Positions 33,923 to 42,734 of a DNA stretch of 64,000 nucleotides are shown piece after piece. The position numbers and the translations under genes were made by a program. This DNA comes from Brevundimonas diminuta ATCC 11568 (GTDB taxonomy: Bacteria; Pseudomonadota; Alphaproteobacteria; Caulobacterales; Caulobacteraceae), in contig NZ_GL883084.1 in NCBI RefSeq assembly GCF_000204035.1, positions 564,835-628,834 on the forward strand, given 5' to 3'. Within the stretch, counting starts at the first letter, position 1; every line of letters begins with the position of its first letter. The notes below the pieces were generated by a model, which had not been told where the DNA came from, searched no databases, and saw only the letters and a list, made by a program, of their open reading frames with translations.

Positions 33923-34933
33923 TCACCCGTTGGTGCGGACAAACGCCAGCGGGACGTTCTTGCGCTCGAAGGCGCGATCCCAGTTCTCGGCGGCCTTCAG
34001 TTCGGCATAGGTCGGGCTGTCACCGGCGACGCTCGCTTCCTTCCAGGCGAACCCGGTCGGATGCACGATGTCCTGGCGACGATTCCACAGGGTCTCGATG
34101 CCCTCGCCGTTGCCGCCAGCGGCTTCGCGTTCGACCTCAGTGGGGGTCTTCGGCGAGCCAGCGCCGTGGCGGAAAGCACCGGCCCCGAACAGGATCGACG
34201 TGTAGGTCACGCGGTTCGTGCCCACGGTGACAGGCATGCCGTCATCCATGATCACGCGCTTGCCCTGGAACGTTTGGAAGGCCAGAGCGCCGGTCTCAGG
34301 GTCGTAATGATCGACCAAAGCGCCAAGCCTCTGCATCCGGGCATGGATGACGGAGTGGATGCCGATGGCTACCAGCTTGGACTTCGCGTCGCCCATGGTC
34401 TGAGCGGCGTTGATCATGATGTCCGTGCCGAACAGTTCAGCGTCGGTCGGGGTGCCGCTGGCGTCCGTCGCGACATCGATCAGCATGTCCCCGCTGTCGT
34501 TCGCGATGTTGTCCGCCAGCAGGCCCAGGGCGGTGTTCAGCACGGTATCCTGGTTCACCGCGGCCCAGTATTCACCGACCTGGTTGCCGATCGCTGCCAT
34601 CGGGTCATTGGCGATGAAGGCGGTGTTGAGGTCAGCCGAGGACCAGCCGTTGTTCCGCATCAGCTTGCGGGCCACCTCGACGCCGGTCCCGATCTTCTGC
34701 GGCGTGGCCTTCTGCGTCGGGTCGTCGGACGAGATGTTCGGCTCGTTCTTCACCAGGCGCTTATAGTGCGGCAGGTTGTAGGTGATGCCCTGTTGAGCCG
34801 CGAGGCTGTCCAGGTAGGGATCGCGCACCAGCACTCCCGACGCCGCGAAGGCGTTCAGGCGCGTGGCCGCTTCAGTGGTGTATCGCTCCCAGTTGGGACC
34901 GAATTGCAGGTCGGAAAGCTGGGTCACGCCCAT
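33923..34933 (-). CDS. Major capsid protein
   Basis: 336 residues, the right size and position for the shell protein, directly after the scaffold gene. Distinct segments are LVRDPYLDSLAAQQGITYNL, EVARKLMRNNGWSSADLNTA, FQGKRVIMDDGMPVTVG and ETLWNRRQDIVHPTGFAW. I recognise the group of HK97-fold coat proteins in which N-terminal processing is not obvious and a separate scaffold is used. No protease gene is seen, in agreement. Confidence 0.83.
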   Translation of the reverse strand: MGVTQLSDLQFGPNWERYTTEAATRLNAFAASGVLVRDPYLDSLAAQQGITYNLPHYKRLVKNEPNISSDDPTQKATPQKIGTGVEVARKLMRNNGWSSADLNTAFIANDPMAAIGNQVGEYWAAVNQDTVLNTALGLLADNIANDSGDMLIDVATDASGTPTDAELFGTDIMINAAQTMGDAKSKLVAIGIHSVIHARMQRLGALVDHYDPETGALAFQTFQGKRVIMDDGMPVTVGTNRVTYTSILFGAGAFRHGAGSPKTPTEVEREAAGGNGEGIETLWNRRQDIVHPTGFAWKEASVAGDSPTYAELKAAENWDRAFERKNVPLAFVRTNG

Positions 34934-35003
34934 GTCCGTCTCCTATGTGAGGTAAGGGTTCAGACGCGGCCGTGATGGCGCGCGCATCGAGTGCGCGGGC
35001 GGC

Positions 35004-35786
35004 TTAGGCCGCGCCCGCTTCAGCCTTCAGTCGGGCCGCGAGGTCGGGTTTCTCCCTCTCGATCCGATCCTGATCCGTGAGATTGAAGGTCGGCCCCGAC
35101 TTCCAGGGGTTCGGGCCGGAGTGAGCGCCCTTGCCGCCCGGGGCGCCGCCGCCGCTGTTGCCGGCCAGCACGAAGGGCTTGCCCTCGTCGCCTTCGGCCC
35201 AGAGCTTGATGGCTTCGGCCAGCGGGAGACCGCCCTTGTAGGCAACGGGCTCGCCATCATCGTCCTTGAGCTCGACGCCTTCGCGCAGAAGGGCGGCTGC
35301 CGCGCGCTTCAGTTCAGGTTTCACGCGGGCCTCGTCCAAGGCGGCGGACAGGCCGTTGTCGATGACCAGCTTCTCGACCTGGCGCTCGGCCTTCTCGGCG
35401 CGGTCGGTGACGGCCTTCAGTTCCCGGCCGTGCTTGGTCTCGAGTTGGGTGCGGACGGCTTCGACATCGCCGCTGGCCTTGGCCTTGTCGGCTTCGGCCT
35501 GTTCCTTCTCGGCCTCGATGGCGGCGAGCCGGTCATTCAGTTCCCTCAGCGCGTCGCGGTCGGCCTTGGCGTCCTTCTTCAGGCGCTCATGGGCCGAGGC
35601 CAGCGCAGCGTGAGCGGCAGGATCGATCGGCTTGGGCTCGTCTTCCTCGCCGGTTCCGGGACCAGCGGGCGGGTGATCGTCGGGCCCGCGCAGATAGCGG
35701 CCCATGGCGCGCTCGCGTGGCGTCATCCGGCCGATGACAGGCAGCACGGAGCCGCCGCCCATAAGGCGGTTCTTGGTGGTGTTCAT
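35004..35786 (-). CDS. Capsid scaffolding protein
   Basis: 260 residues: a proline-rich N-terminus, a long coiled coil at about 65-145 (DRDALRELNDRLAAIEAEKE and RELKAVTDRAEKAERQVEKL), then a globular C-terminus with KSGPTFNLTDQDRIEREKPD. This is the layout of phage scaffolds that line the procapsid and then leave. Immediately upstream of the capsid gene. Confidence 0.8.
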   Translation of the reverse strand: MNTTKNRLMGGGSVLPVIGRMTPRERAMGRYLRGPDDHPPAGPGTGEEDEPKPIDPAAHAALASAHERLKKDAKADRDALRELNDRLAAIEAEKEQAEADKAKASGDVEAVRTQLETKHGRELKAVTDRAEKAERQVEKLVIDNGLSAALDEARVKPELKRAAAALLREGVELKDDDGEPVAYKGGLPLAEAIKLWAEGDEGKPFVLAGNSGGGAPGGKGAHSGPNPWKSGPTFNLTDQDRIEREKPDLAARLKAEAGAA

Positions 35787-35930
35787 GGTAGGTAGTTCCT
35801 CCCGCTCAGCGGACAGAGGGGGCGCTGCTCAGCTCACGCCCTGGTGGATGCCCCGGCTCTGCTCGGGACATGAAAAGACCCGCCGCTAACGACGCGCCAA
35901 AACCGTGTTATCAATGGATAGGAGGGCCCA

Positions 35931-36149
35931 ATGACCACTCATGAAATTCCAGTCACCGCCACCTGCAAGGAGTGTGGCGCCGGTGTTCCGCTTTCAGACT
36001 CCATGACGGACGACCAGATCGTTTCTTGCCCGCAATGCGGCATCGACGTGGGCCGGTTTGGCGCGATTAGAAAGGCCGCCGTCGAGGCGGTGCGGAAGGC
36101 GGCTTTAGCTTCGGCAAGGAAAGCCTTCAAAGGTATTGGTCGTCGCTAG
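35931..36149 (+). CDS. Zinc-ribbon cargo protein, opposite strand
   Basis: 72 residues from ATG 35931 with GGAGG six bases upstream. Two CxxC knuckles, CKECGAG (12-18) and CPQCGID (34-40), form a zinc ribbon, followed by a basic helix (AVEAVRKAALASARKAFKG). It is on the plus strand inside a minus-strand head operon and its end meets the 36146 gene, so it must have its own promoter in 35787-35930. Role unknown. Confidence 0.72.
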   Translation: MTTHEIPVTATCKECGAGVPLSDSMTDDQIVSCPQCGIDVGRFGAIRKAAVEAVRKAALASARKAFKGIGRR

Positions 36150-36376
36150 ACGACCACGTGTTCGCCGCGCGCCAAGCAGGTCGCACACACGATCTGCTTC
36201 TGGCCGCCGGTCGGCTTCCCGTTCTTCCAGACCATGCCGAGCTTCACCTCGATCATCGCGAGGCCCGTGCAGCGAGGGCAGCGGACAAGCGGCGTATCAG
36301 GAACCGACGCCTTCATGCGCTTCAGCGGGCCTTCCGGCTCCAGCGTCCCGTCGATGACCTTGAAGGGCGTGCTCAC
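36146..36376 (-). CDS. Small zinc-ribbon protein in the head operon
   Basis: About 76 residues from GTG 36376; a GTG at 36412 would overlap the upstream gene. Two cysteine pairs, VRCPRCTGLA and QIVCATCLAR, form a zinc ribbon of a type common in alphaphage head operons (STPFKVIDGTLEP at the start). It has the same orientation as the structural genes, unlike the neighbouring plus-strand zinc ribbon. Confidence 0.6.
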   Translation of the reverse strand: MSTPFKVIDGTLEPEGPLKRMKASVPDTPLVRCPRCTGLAMIEVKLGMVWKNGKPTGGQKQIVCATCLARGEHVVV

Positions 36377-36383
36377 CCCGAGA

Positions 36384-37379
36384 CTATAGGCCCTCGAACG
36401 CCGCCGCGTCACGCTTCTTCAGTTCCTCCAGCGTGAGGACGCGGCCCTTGCTGTCGACGAAGCGATCCAGCGTCAGCTTGCCCGAGCGGAACAGCTGGGC
36501 CTTGCGGACGCCCAACACCTCGTTCTGCACTTCGACCGGCTGGCGCATCAACCAATCCGAATAGGATGGCGCCTCAATGGGCGGTAGACCCTTGATGACC
36601 GGAGCCGTTGTTGATCGGCAGTTCACGTGCCGAGGCGGCCAGGGAAAGCTCTCCAGCGGGTGCACCGTGTTGTGCAGCGCGCCGCATGTGATGGTCGTCC
36701 GCGCATCCAGCGTGGCGATGAAGCGGACCTGATCCACGCCGAGGGCCGCGTAGGTCTCTTTGGATGCGACGGCGGCCGTATGCGTAAGCGCCGTGCGGAC
36801 CATGGCTTCGGCTCCGCGTCGGCTGATCTCCAGCACCCCGTCCTTGTATTGGAGCGCCCGCGTCCCTCTGATCTCGCGGACCAGCGCCGTGACAGATCGG
36901 CCTTCAACAAACCCCTGCCTCAGCGTCTCCCTGACGCGCTTGGTGGCACCAGCTTCAGCCTCGTCCAGCCAGCCCCGCAGGAACCGGCCTTGGAACGGTC
37001 TAGCGTTCACGGCCGCCACAACCTGGGCCGTCGTCGGTGCGTTCGTGACCGTGGCCAGCCCTGCCGATCGTTGGCCGAAGTGAACCATGCGCTCAGTGAA
37101 GAGGCGCTCCGCATCCGCCAGAGCGGCCACTTCCTCGTTGAGCCGGCCGCGAAGCACGCTCCAGCCATCGGACTGAAGCGCCCTGACCTCTTCCAGCAGG
37201 CGTTCCAGTTGGGCGGGATCGCGGCCCTCGTTGTCGGCGCGCAGGATGCGTTCGACCAGACTCGCGTCGGTGCGGTTCAACAGGGCCAGCACCTTGCGGA
37301 CAGTCGCCGTGGAATAGCGGGACAAGGCGATCCGGTGTTTGACCGCCTCGTCGATCAGGGTTTCGGCCGGGGAGGCCAT
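36384..37379 (-). CDS. Minor head / head morphogenesis protein (SPP1 gp7-like)
   Basis: 331 residues. The C-terminal half bears the family motif: MVRTALTHTAAVASKETYAA, FIATLDARTTITCGALHNTV, then PWPPRHVNCRSTT, a Cys/His-containing core seen in phage Mu gpF/SPP1 gp7-type proteins. It follows portal and the HExxH gene. It would be packaged with the DNA or help portal-capsid assembly. Confidence 0.88.
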   Translation of the reverse strand: MASPAETLIDEAVKHRIALSRYSTATVRKVLALLNRTDASLVERILRADNEGRDPAQLERLLEEVRALQSDGWSVLRGRLNEEVAALADAERLFTERMVHFGQRSAGLATVTNAPTTAQVVAAVNARPFQGRFLRGWLDEAEAGATKRVRETLRQGFVEGRSVTALVREIRGTRALQYKDGVLEISRRGAEAMVRTALTHTAAVASKETYAALGVDQVRFIATLDARTTITCGALHNTVHPLESFPWPPRHVNCRSTTAPVIKGLPPIEAPSYSDWLMRQPVEVQNEVLGVRKAQLFRSGKLTLDRFVDSKGRVLTLEELKKRDAAAFEGL

Positions 37380-37816
37380 CAGGCGGCTTCCCGCTTAGCG
37401 CCCCGAGCCAGCATTTCGTCGGGCGCCGCCGTATCCAGCCACGCCTGATAGAGCCCTTGGAAAATGGCCTGCATGGCGTAAGCCTCGAACTCGATGGAAG
37501 GATCCTTCTCGCCCATGACCTTGCGCACCTCTTGCCAGATGTGCGTGGCTTCGTGACAGAGCAGACCTGCGATCTCGACGCGGGTGCGACCCTCGGCGTT
37601 TTGCGCCTTGCCCAGCGTCACGATGATGCAGACCTTGCCGTCCTTCTTCGTGAAGGTCGTGGCGCATCCGTCACTGCCCGGATACGGCTCCTTGCAGCCC
37701 ATCCGGCGCATCTCACGGGCCCAGGCCTTCCGCGAGGGGCAGAAGCCGAAATAGACCGGCTGCCAGCCCCGATCGCACCAGATGACAGCGGCGTCTCGCG
37801 CCGGGGCCTTCGTCAT
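37379..37816 (-). CDS. HExxH-containing protein between portal and head-morphogenesis genes
   Basis: 145 residues. LLCHEATHIWQEV carries a zincin HExxH motif near residue 89, with another acidic site in SIEFEAYAMQ, so metal-dependent proteolysis is possible. The N-terminal half has three cysteines. Overlaps both neighbours, so it is a fixed part of the head operon. No known protease family is obvious; it might process a head protein, or act only as a folding relic. Confidence 0.65.
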   Translation of the reverse strand: MTKAPARDAAVIWCDRGWQPVYFGFCPSRKAWAREMRRMGCKEPYPGSDGCATTFTKKDGKVCIIVTLGKAQNAEGRTRVEIAGLLCHEATHIWQEVRKVMGEKDPSIEFEAYAMQAIFQGLYQAWLDTAAPDEMLARGAKREAA

Positions 37817-39210
37817 ACTGCGTCGTCCTTCACGGTGCCGAGCCCTTCGCCTTCCTCGTCCAGCGCCTCGCGGTGATCCTCAAAGCTCTTCGCCGGGTCC
37901 ACGATCTCGGCACGCTGCAGGTTCTCGAACAGGTCTTCCAGCGTGATGGCGCCCGACTGCCAGGCGGCAAGGAGAGCGGTCAGTTCCGGTGCGGAAAGGC
38001 CGGCCGGGTTCAGATCCGTGTTGAGCCAATACTGGATGCCCTCGCTCGACACGCCAGCCCAATCGGCCATGAACGTCAGCGCCTTCGTCAGGCAGTCCGA
38101 CAGGGCATTGGCTATGCCGGATACGACCGACGTCTCACCCGCCCGTTCGATACGCGCCGTCTCTGCCGCAATAGCCGCCCGACCGGTCTCCAGCAGCATC
38201 CGGGCGCCCATGAGAGCCGCGTCCTTCCGCTTGGCTTCCAGCGCCAGACGCAGTTCCGACAGACCCGAGCCGGTGAACTCCATGAACTTGGCGTCGCCAT
38301 CCGCGGACACCGCAATACCCTCGGACGACCCCAGCTTGATCTCCTCATCATCGCCGAGGGCGAGCCCCTTGAAGATTGGCGTCGGGTTGGCAGTCCACAG
38401 CAGCGCCCATTCCAGCGCCGCCGAATTGTTCAGATGCGCGACGCTGATGTCCGCGATGTCGTCTAATGGCGGGCGGGCCGGGCTGGGTTCGCCGTCGCGC
38501 GGGTTAGAGAAGAAGGCCGGGATGACGTGTAGCCGGGTGTTCTGGCGCCTGGGCTCAATCGTCTCACCGAACTGCGCCCATTGGCCGTTGATCTGACGGA
38601 AGATGCGCTGCCGGTAGAAGCCAGCCACATCCAGATCCAACACGCGGACCTGACCGACCTGCTTCAGCTTGAACTCGTCCGCCGCGTCCTTCTCTTCGAC
38701 GACCTCAGCCACCCGGATGTGCGAGAGCTTCAGCGCCGCTCCGATCTTCTGCACGCGGGCCGCAAGGATCGCCGTAGCGTCGTAGAGCTTCAGCGTGGGC
38801 CTGACCCCATCGGCCTCAGCGTCAGCCTTCGTCGCTCCCGCAGGAGCGTCGGGATAGTCCACCAGCACCATGACGGCGCCGGTCGATAGGATTCCGTCGA
38901 AGCCCTGCTCGGCGAACCGATCGATGTCTTGGCCCGAGCCGGTCACGTCGCCTAGATAGGCGTCCAGAGCGTCGAGGTTCGAGCGTGTAGGGGTCTTGCC
39001 GAAGACCAGACCGCTGAATGCCTCGGCCGTGCGCGCCGTCACCGGGAGATAGTAGGCCCCTTCTCTGAACCGCTTCGCCGTGGCGTCATCATGACCCGGC
39101 AGCGCACGGACATAGCTCAGAGCGTCTTCTCGGCCGCTCAGGAGGTCATGGACCTTCTTTCGGGCGTCAGCATGGACAGCCCAAGCCGGATCGCGATCGT
39201 TCACCGCCAT
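37813..39210 (-). CDS. Portal protein (DUF4055 group)
   Basis: 465 residues, between large terminase and head-morphogenesis genes, the invariant portal position. LPGHDDATAKRFREGAYYLP, AEAFSGLVFGKTPT and LNNSAALEWALLWTANPTPI are typical of the DUF4055 portal-like family. The dodecameric ring forms the DNA entry channel. Start ATG 39210 shares a base with the terminase stop. Confidence 0.85.
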   Translation of the reverse strand: MAVNDRDPAWAVHADARKKVHDLLSGREDALSYVRALPGHDDATAKRFREGAYYLPVTARTAEAFSGLVFGKTPTRSNLDALDAYLGDVTGSGQDIDRFAEQGFDGILSTGAVMVLVDYPDAPAGATKADAEADGVRPTLKLYDATAILAARVQKIGAALKLSHIRVAEVVEEKDAADEFKLKQVGQVRVLDLDVAGFYRQRIFRQINGQWAQFGETIEPRRQNTRLHVIPAFFSNPRDGEPSPARPPLDDIADISVAHLNNSAALEWALLWTANPTPIFKGLALGDDEEIKLGSSEGIAVSADGDAKFMEFTGSGLSELRLALEAKRKDAALMGARMLLETGRAAIAAETARIERAGETSVVSGIANALSDCLTKALTFMADWAGVSSEGIQYWLNTDLNPAGLSAPELTALLAAWQSGAITLEDLFENLQRAEIVDPAKSFEDHREALDEEGEGLGTVKDDAV

Positions 39211-40445
39211 CAGAAACTGACCTTCACCTTGCGGGCGGGCTTCGGCTGCTCAACTACCAGCAAGTCGGTCACGGCCCACACCAGAGCATCCATGCGGTTC
39301 GGCGAGTCTTCGCCTTGATATCCGGCCGGGGTGGTCATCAGCATCTCGGCCTCCATCAGCGGGAATTGCTCGCGGTGCCTTATCCGCTTCTGGTCGTAGA
39401 GCGCGGCAACAGGCTCAGCGCGGACTTGCTTGCCTCGGCTGGCCGTGACCATGACGACGCGGGCTTTGACGCCACCGGCGCGCAGGGTGCTTTCCACCAT
39501 GTCGCCGCCGAAGTTCTTCTCCGCGACCACGCAATCAGCGCCCCAGCGATCCACGGCCTTGGCTGTGGCCGTGGCCCAGGCCATGGGCGAGGTTGCCGGA
39601 CAGGTCGCGTCCTCCAGGATGATGGCGCCGTCGCCGTACTCGGCCGCCACGACGATCCCGACGTCATCTCCGCCGCCCGAGGGGTCGACCCCGACGACTA
39701 CGCGGCCCCAGCTTCCTTCCGGGGCGTGGCGGCCCTCACGCCAGGCCTCGTCTAGCCCCTCGCGGTTCCAGATCGCCCCTTGAACCGAGGGCATGTAGCC
39801 GCCGAGCCAAATCCATGCGGCCCGCAGCTTGTCCTTCGAGAAGTCCAACTCCATCAGCTCGCGCAGAGCATCCGGGAAGTGTGGGTTCTGGTCGTAGTTG
39901 ATCTTGCGGACGATAGCGCCCTTGGGCTTCACCGGCCCTCGGAAGAAAACGTCTATCGGGTCCGTATCGAGGCGCGGGTTCCAGATCGCCCAAAGCTCAG
40001 ATATGGCGGTGCGCAGAATGGTCGGCAGCAGCACGTCCAGCGACGCCTGGCGGACCTCCTGCGCCTCCTCGAGAATCGTGAGCCCCGCGCCCTCCAGCGA
40101 CTTGATGCCCTCGGGCTTCCCGCCCTTCCAGAGGCCGATGAACATGATCTTCTGACCGCCGAGGCCCTGGAAGGTGCCGTTCACCTCGCGGAAATAGGAC
40201 CCCAGCAGTCCGAAGTGCTCCAGCCGCTTGCGGACCAACTCCAGCGACGACTCCGTCAGGTTCGCCATGATCTCCCGCAGGAAGACCACACGCAGCCGAG
40301 GCGTTGTCACCGTATGGAAGATCGCCGCATCAACGACTGACCAGGACTTGGCTGAGCCCCGTCCGCCGTGCGCCGCCCGGAAGCGGTAGGAGCCCAGCGG
40401 CTTCGCGGTCAGGAACCGGAAGGCCGGGATGGGCTCGTAGATCAT
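39210..40445 (-). CDS. Terminase large subunit
   Basis: 411 residues. ATPase domain with Walker A GGRGSAKS (27-34) and Walker B LTILEEAQE (122-130); nuclease domain with the RNase-H-like first aspartate in VVVGVDPSGGGDD (about 246) and a later DSPNRMDALVWA acidic site. PBSX/Terminase_3-like. It cuts and pumps DNA into the head. Overlaps the small-subunit gene by four bases. Confidence 0.93.
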   Translation of the reverse strand: MIYEPIPAFRFLTAKPLGSYRFRAAHGGRGSAKSWSVVDAAIFHTVTTPRLRVVFLREIMANLTESSLELVRKRLEHFGLLGSYFREVNGTFQGLGGQKIMFIGLWKGGKPEGIKSLEGAGLTILEEAQEVRQASLDVLLPTILRTAISELWAIWNPRLDTDPIDVFFRGPVKPKGAIVRKINYDQNPHFPDALRELMELDFSKDKLRAAWIWLGGYMPSVQGAIWNREGLDEAWREGRHAPEGSWGRVVVGVDPSGGGDDVGIVVAAEYGDGAIILEDATCPATSPMAWATATAKAVDRWGADCVVAEKNFGGDMVESTLRAGGVKARVVMVTASRGKQVRAEPVAALYDQKRIRHREQFPLMEAEMLMTTPAGYQGEDSPNRMDALVWAVTDLLVVEQPKPARKVKVSF

Positions 40446-40870
40446 CCCTCCGTCTCGTAGTCCTCAGGGCTCGGCGCGGGCAATGGATCATCCGACGTGA
40501 CGTAGGTGACCGACAGGCCAGTATGCTTGTGCTGATGGTCGCCCTTCTCGACGACGAGTCCGTTCAGCTTCGCGGCGTCCATGAGGCTGGCGCGGGCAGC
40601 TTGCAGCATCGGTGCATCCCCGCTCTTCTCTGCCTTGGTCGCAATAGCCAGGAGCCGCTCAGTGATGCTGGCGACGCTGATCTCGGTGCGCTCTGCCGCC
40701 CTGGTCTGAATGGCGGAGACCCGCTCACAAATGTTCACATCGGCGGCTAGGCGAGCTGCTGCACTGCGGCTCGGCTTATAGCCTGCCTCTTCGTAGGCCT
40801 CGCTCTGGCTTAACCCCTTGGCGAGCGCCTGGGCGAACCGCTCGTGGCGGCTATTACTTAGAGCGGCCAT
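40442..40870 (-). CDS. Terminase small subunit
   Basis: 142 residues. N-terminal HTH-like segment RHERFAQALAKGLSQSEAYE followed by AGYKPSRSAAARLAADVNI is the usual DNA-recognition start of phage small terminases; the central helices (IQTRAAERTEISVASITERL) oligomerise. The C-terminal tail is acidic/proline rich and probably contacts the large subunit. Confidence 0.9.
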   Translation of the reverse strand: MAALSNSRHERFAQALAKGLSQSEAYEEAGYKPSRSAAARLAADVNICERVSAIQTRAAERTEISVASITERLLAIATKAEKSGDAPMLQAARASLMDAAKLNGLVVEKGDHQHKHTGLSVTYVTSDDPLPAPSPEDYETEG

Positions 40871-41048
40871 CCGACTTCGCTTCGGTCCTCGGCGATGCTT
40901 GCGTGTCAGCCTTCACCCGCTCCGCAACGCCTGCCGCCTCTAGGCGATCAGCAGCCTTAGCGTCCTTGGCGTTGAAGGTGGCGCCAGCGGCGGCCGATCC
41001 GTCAGCCAGGGAGAAGCCGACGAGGGCTTTCATGGGGACCATAGCCAT
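40854..41048 (-). CDS. Small phage protein before the terminase
   Basis: 64 residues from ATG 41048, with AGGAG upstream. A short domain (MKALVGFSLADGSAAAGATF, then DAKAADRLEAAGVAERV) followed by a charged tail. This small module is common in alphaphages near terminase or head genes. Overlaps the small terminase by 17 bases. Function unknown. Confidence 0.65.
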   Translation of the reverse strand: MAMVPMKALVGFSLADGSAAAGATFNAKDAKAADRLEAAGVAERVKADTQASPRTEAKSDGRSK

Positions 41049-41104
41049 CTCCTATTAGTATCCGCCGATCCACACTTGCTGGCTGATCACGGGTTAGTGG
41101 CGAT

Positions 41105-41683
41105 CTAGAAGATCGCACCCTCTAGGGCACCGTGGCGAGTCTGACGGTCGTACTGGGCAGACGCAGCACTGACCTCCTCCCTGCCAGCCCGGACAGCCGC
41201 TTGCATGGCTTCGCAGTCAGTGGATGCACGCATCGCCGCCAGCATGCGCCTCGCCCCCTCGTTGACGATGCGTGCATGATTCACTTCATGATTGACTAGA
41301 GCGCCGAAATATCGATCCCAAGCTGCCCTGTCTCCCCGGCTGAGTTGATCTCGGGTTTCCAAATCTGGCAGCGTGATTGTGATATTGTAATGTACATCGG
41401 CGCTCTCGGGGACGCACTCGCCGTTTCGACGCATGAATGTCGGTTGAAAATACCAGGTGGTGTAAGCATCATGACGAGCGCCCGAGCGATCAGCCGGACG
41501 TGAATTGTTAATCGCACGTCGCACAGCGCTGCGATTACGCGCTGACACCGAATAACCAATAATAGTGGTGTTGGGCAGGCTCGCCGCAGCGGGGGCCGCT
41601 TCTATTAAGCGGGCGCTTGGAGGAGGGGGCGCGTCATCAGCCCCCAAACCGAGCCCAACAGACAGCAAGACAACTGCGATCAT
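41105..41683 (-). CDS. DUF922-like putative zinc protease with signal peptide (cargo)
   Basis: 192 residues from ATG 41683, where a signal peptide (MIAVVLLSVGLGLGA) begins; the longer frame upstream is not signal-like. The DUF922 hallmark is the HExxH motif in GALVNHEVNHARIVNEGAR, with TTWYFQPTFMRRNGECVPES and AWDRYFGALVNH around it. Two cysteines remain. A secreted metalloprotease-like protein is not part of normal phage structure, so this is a cargo gene placed between packaging and replication modules. Confidence 0.75.
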   Translation of the reverse strand: MIAVVLLSVGLGLGADDAPPPPSARLIEAAPAAASLPNTTIIGYSVSARNRSAVRRAINNSRPADRSGARHDAYTTWYFQPTFMRRNGECVPESADVHYNITITLPDLETRDQLSRGDRAAWDRYFGALVNHEVNHARIVNEGARRMLAAMRASTDCEAMQAAVRAGREEVSAASAQYDRQTRHGALEGAIF

Positions 41684-41787
41684 CGAACACTCTTCCCAAC
41701 GAAGATGCGTTGCATAACAGAAATCGCGGAAAGGAAAATCCCACCCTGATCCAGCCATTCCCGTAGGACCGAACTTGGTCAGGGGAA

Positions 41788-41813
41788 GCCCCGCCCGAGT
41801 GAACGGGCGGGGC
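41788..41813 (-). terminator. Strong GC hairpin after the JAMM-like gene
   Basis: Perfect 10-bp stem GCCCCGCCCG / CGGGCGGGGC with loop AGTGAA, nine bases past the stop of the 41822 gene; the T tract is poor (TTCCCC) on the minus strand. Confidence 0.6.
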
Positions 41814-41821
41814 CATCAGAA

Positions 41822-42520
41822 TCAGGCCGGACAGTTCTGAGCGTTCGGATTGACCTCAGGCCCGATGGGCGGGGGATTTCCGTTTTCATCGTACTGAATG
41901 GTCGTCGGGGAATAGACCGAGATCTTGTAGGATCCATCCGCGGCCTTCGCGATGATGTACATCCGAGCCTTGGAGCCGCTCCCCGTGCTGTAGGTGTTCA
42001 TGATGTTCTGCAGCGTTTGCATGCCGCCCTGGTCGCCAGGATAGGTGCCCGAGGGAGCGGACGGCAGATGCTGACCGACGTTGTGGTTGTGGATTACACC
42101 CACAATGCGGGACCTGTCACCGACAAGCGCCGGTTCCAGACTCGTGATCGGCTGCTCGCTAGAACCGGCTGGCCCAAAAGTGGAACCACGAGCGATCGGT
42201 CCTAGCGAGTAAGTGCCGTCCGGATTGCGCAAAATGTAGGCTCCGCGTTCGCGAAACTCGAGATTGGCTTCACCAGCGCTCAGTGCATCCGCAAGAAATG
42301 CGCTTACTGCAGAGGCCGCAGTGGCATCCATGTTCCATTCGCGCTTGCGAGCTGGAACGCTGCAGGGGCTTGGTCCGCCGCCCCCATTCGGATCTTTGAT
42401 AATTTCCGGGGTGGGCAGCACCACGCCAGGAGATGGCAATGACGGGAACGGGCTGCTCGAACCGTTCGGGCGGCGCTGTCCGTTGACAACGATTTCGCCG
42501 AGGTCGGTAGGGTTGGACAT
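41822..42520 (-). CDS. JAB/JAMM-like (DUF4329-type) protein, toxin-like cargo
   Basis: 232 residues from ATG 42520, with AGGAGCTCCCC upstream. N-terminus LGEIVVNGQRRPNG is a phrase often seen ahead of alphaproteobacterial polymorphic-toxin C-domains. A proline-rich linker leads to a domain at about 95-225 with RERGAYILRNPDGTYSLG, then VGVIHNHNVGQHLPSAPSG, YPGDQGGM and ARMYIIAKAADGSYKISVY: a His-x-His, Ser and Asp series like JAMM metallopeptidases and DUF4329. No signal peptide. Could be a deubiquitinase-like peptidase or a toxin; no immunity gene is certain. Confidence 0.6.
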   Translation of the reverse strand: MSNPTDLGEIVVNGQRRPNGSSSPFPSLPSPGVVLPTPEIIKDPNGGGGPSPCSVPARKREWNMDATAASAVSAFLADALSAGEANLEFRERGAYILRNPDGTYSLGPIARGSTFGPAGSSEQPITSLEPALVGDRSRIVGVIHNHNVGQHLPSAPSGTYPGDQGGMQTLQNIMNTYSTGSGSKARMYIIAKAADGSYKISVYSPTTIQYDENGNPPPIGPEVNPNAQNCPA

Positions 42521-42545
42521 GGGGAGCTCCTGTTGATGGAGCCCC

Positions 42546-42734
42546 CTAAAGATGGCCTTTGACTGCGCTTTCCAACGCACTCGATCTGCATGGCAGATCC
42601 TGGCGAAGCACGCCTTCGGCTTCAGCCGCCAGTGCGACGATTTCTGGGACGTAGCGCGGGACGCCCGCCTCCAAGGTCCATCGCCCATTTTTTGTTTTGG
42701 TCGACCAGGCCTTCCTGGATGTCACGACCCTCAT
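42546..42734 (-). CDS. Small hypothetical protein after the HTH gene
   Basis: 62 residues from ATG 42734, overlapping the HTH gene stop (ATGA). Sequence begins MRVVTSRKAWSTKTKNGRWT and has no recognised domain. Tight coupling suggests a joint role with the HTH protein. Confidence 0.6.
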   Translation of the reverse strand: MRVVTSRKAWSTKTKNGRWTLEAGVPRYVPEIVALAAEAEGVLRQDLPCRSSALESAVKGHL

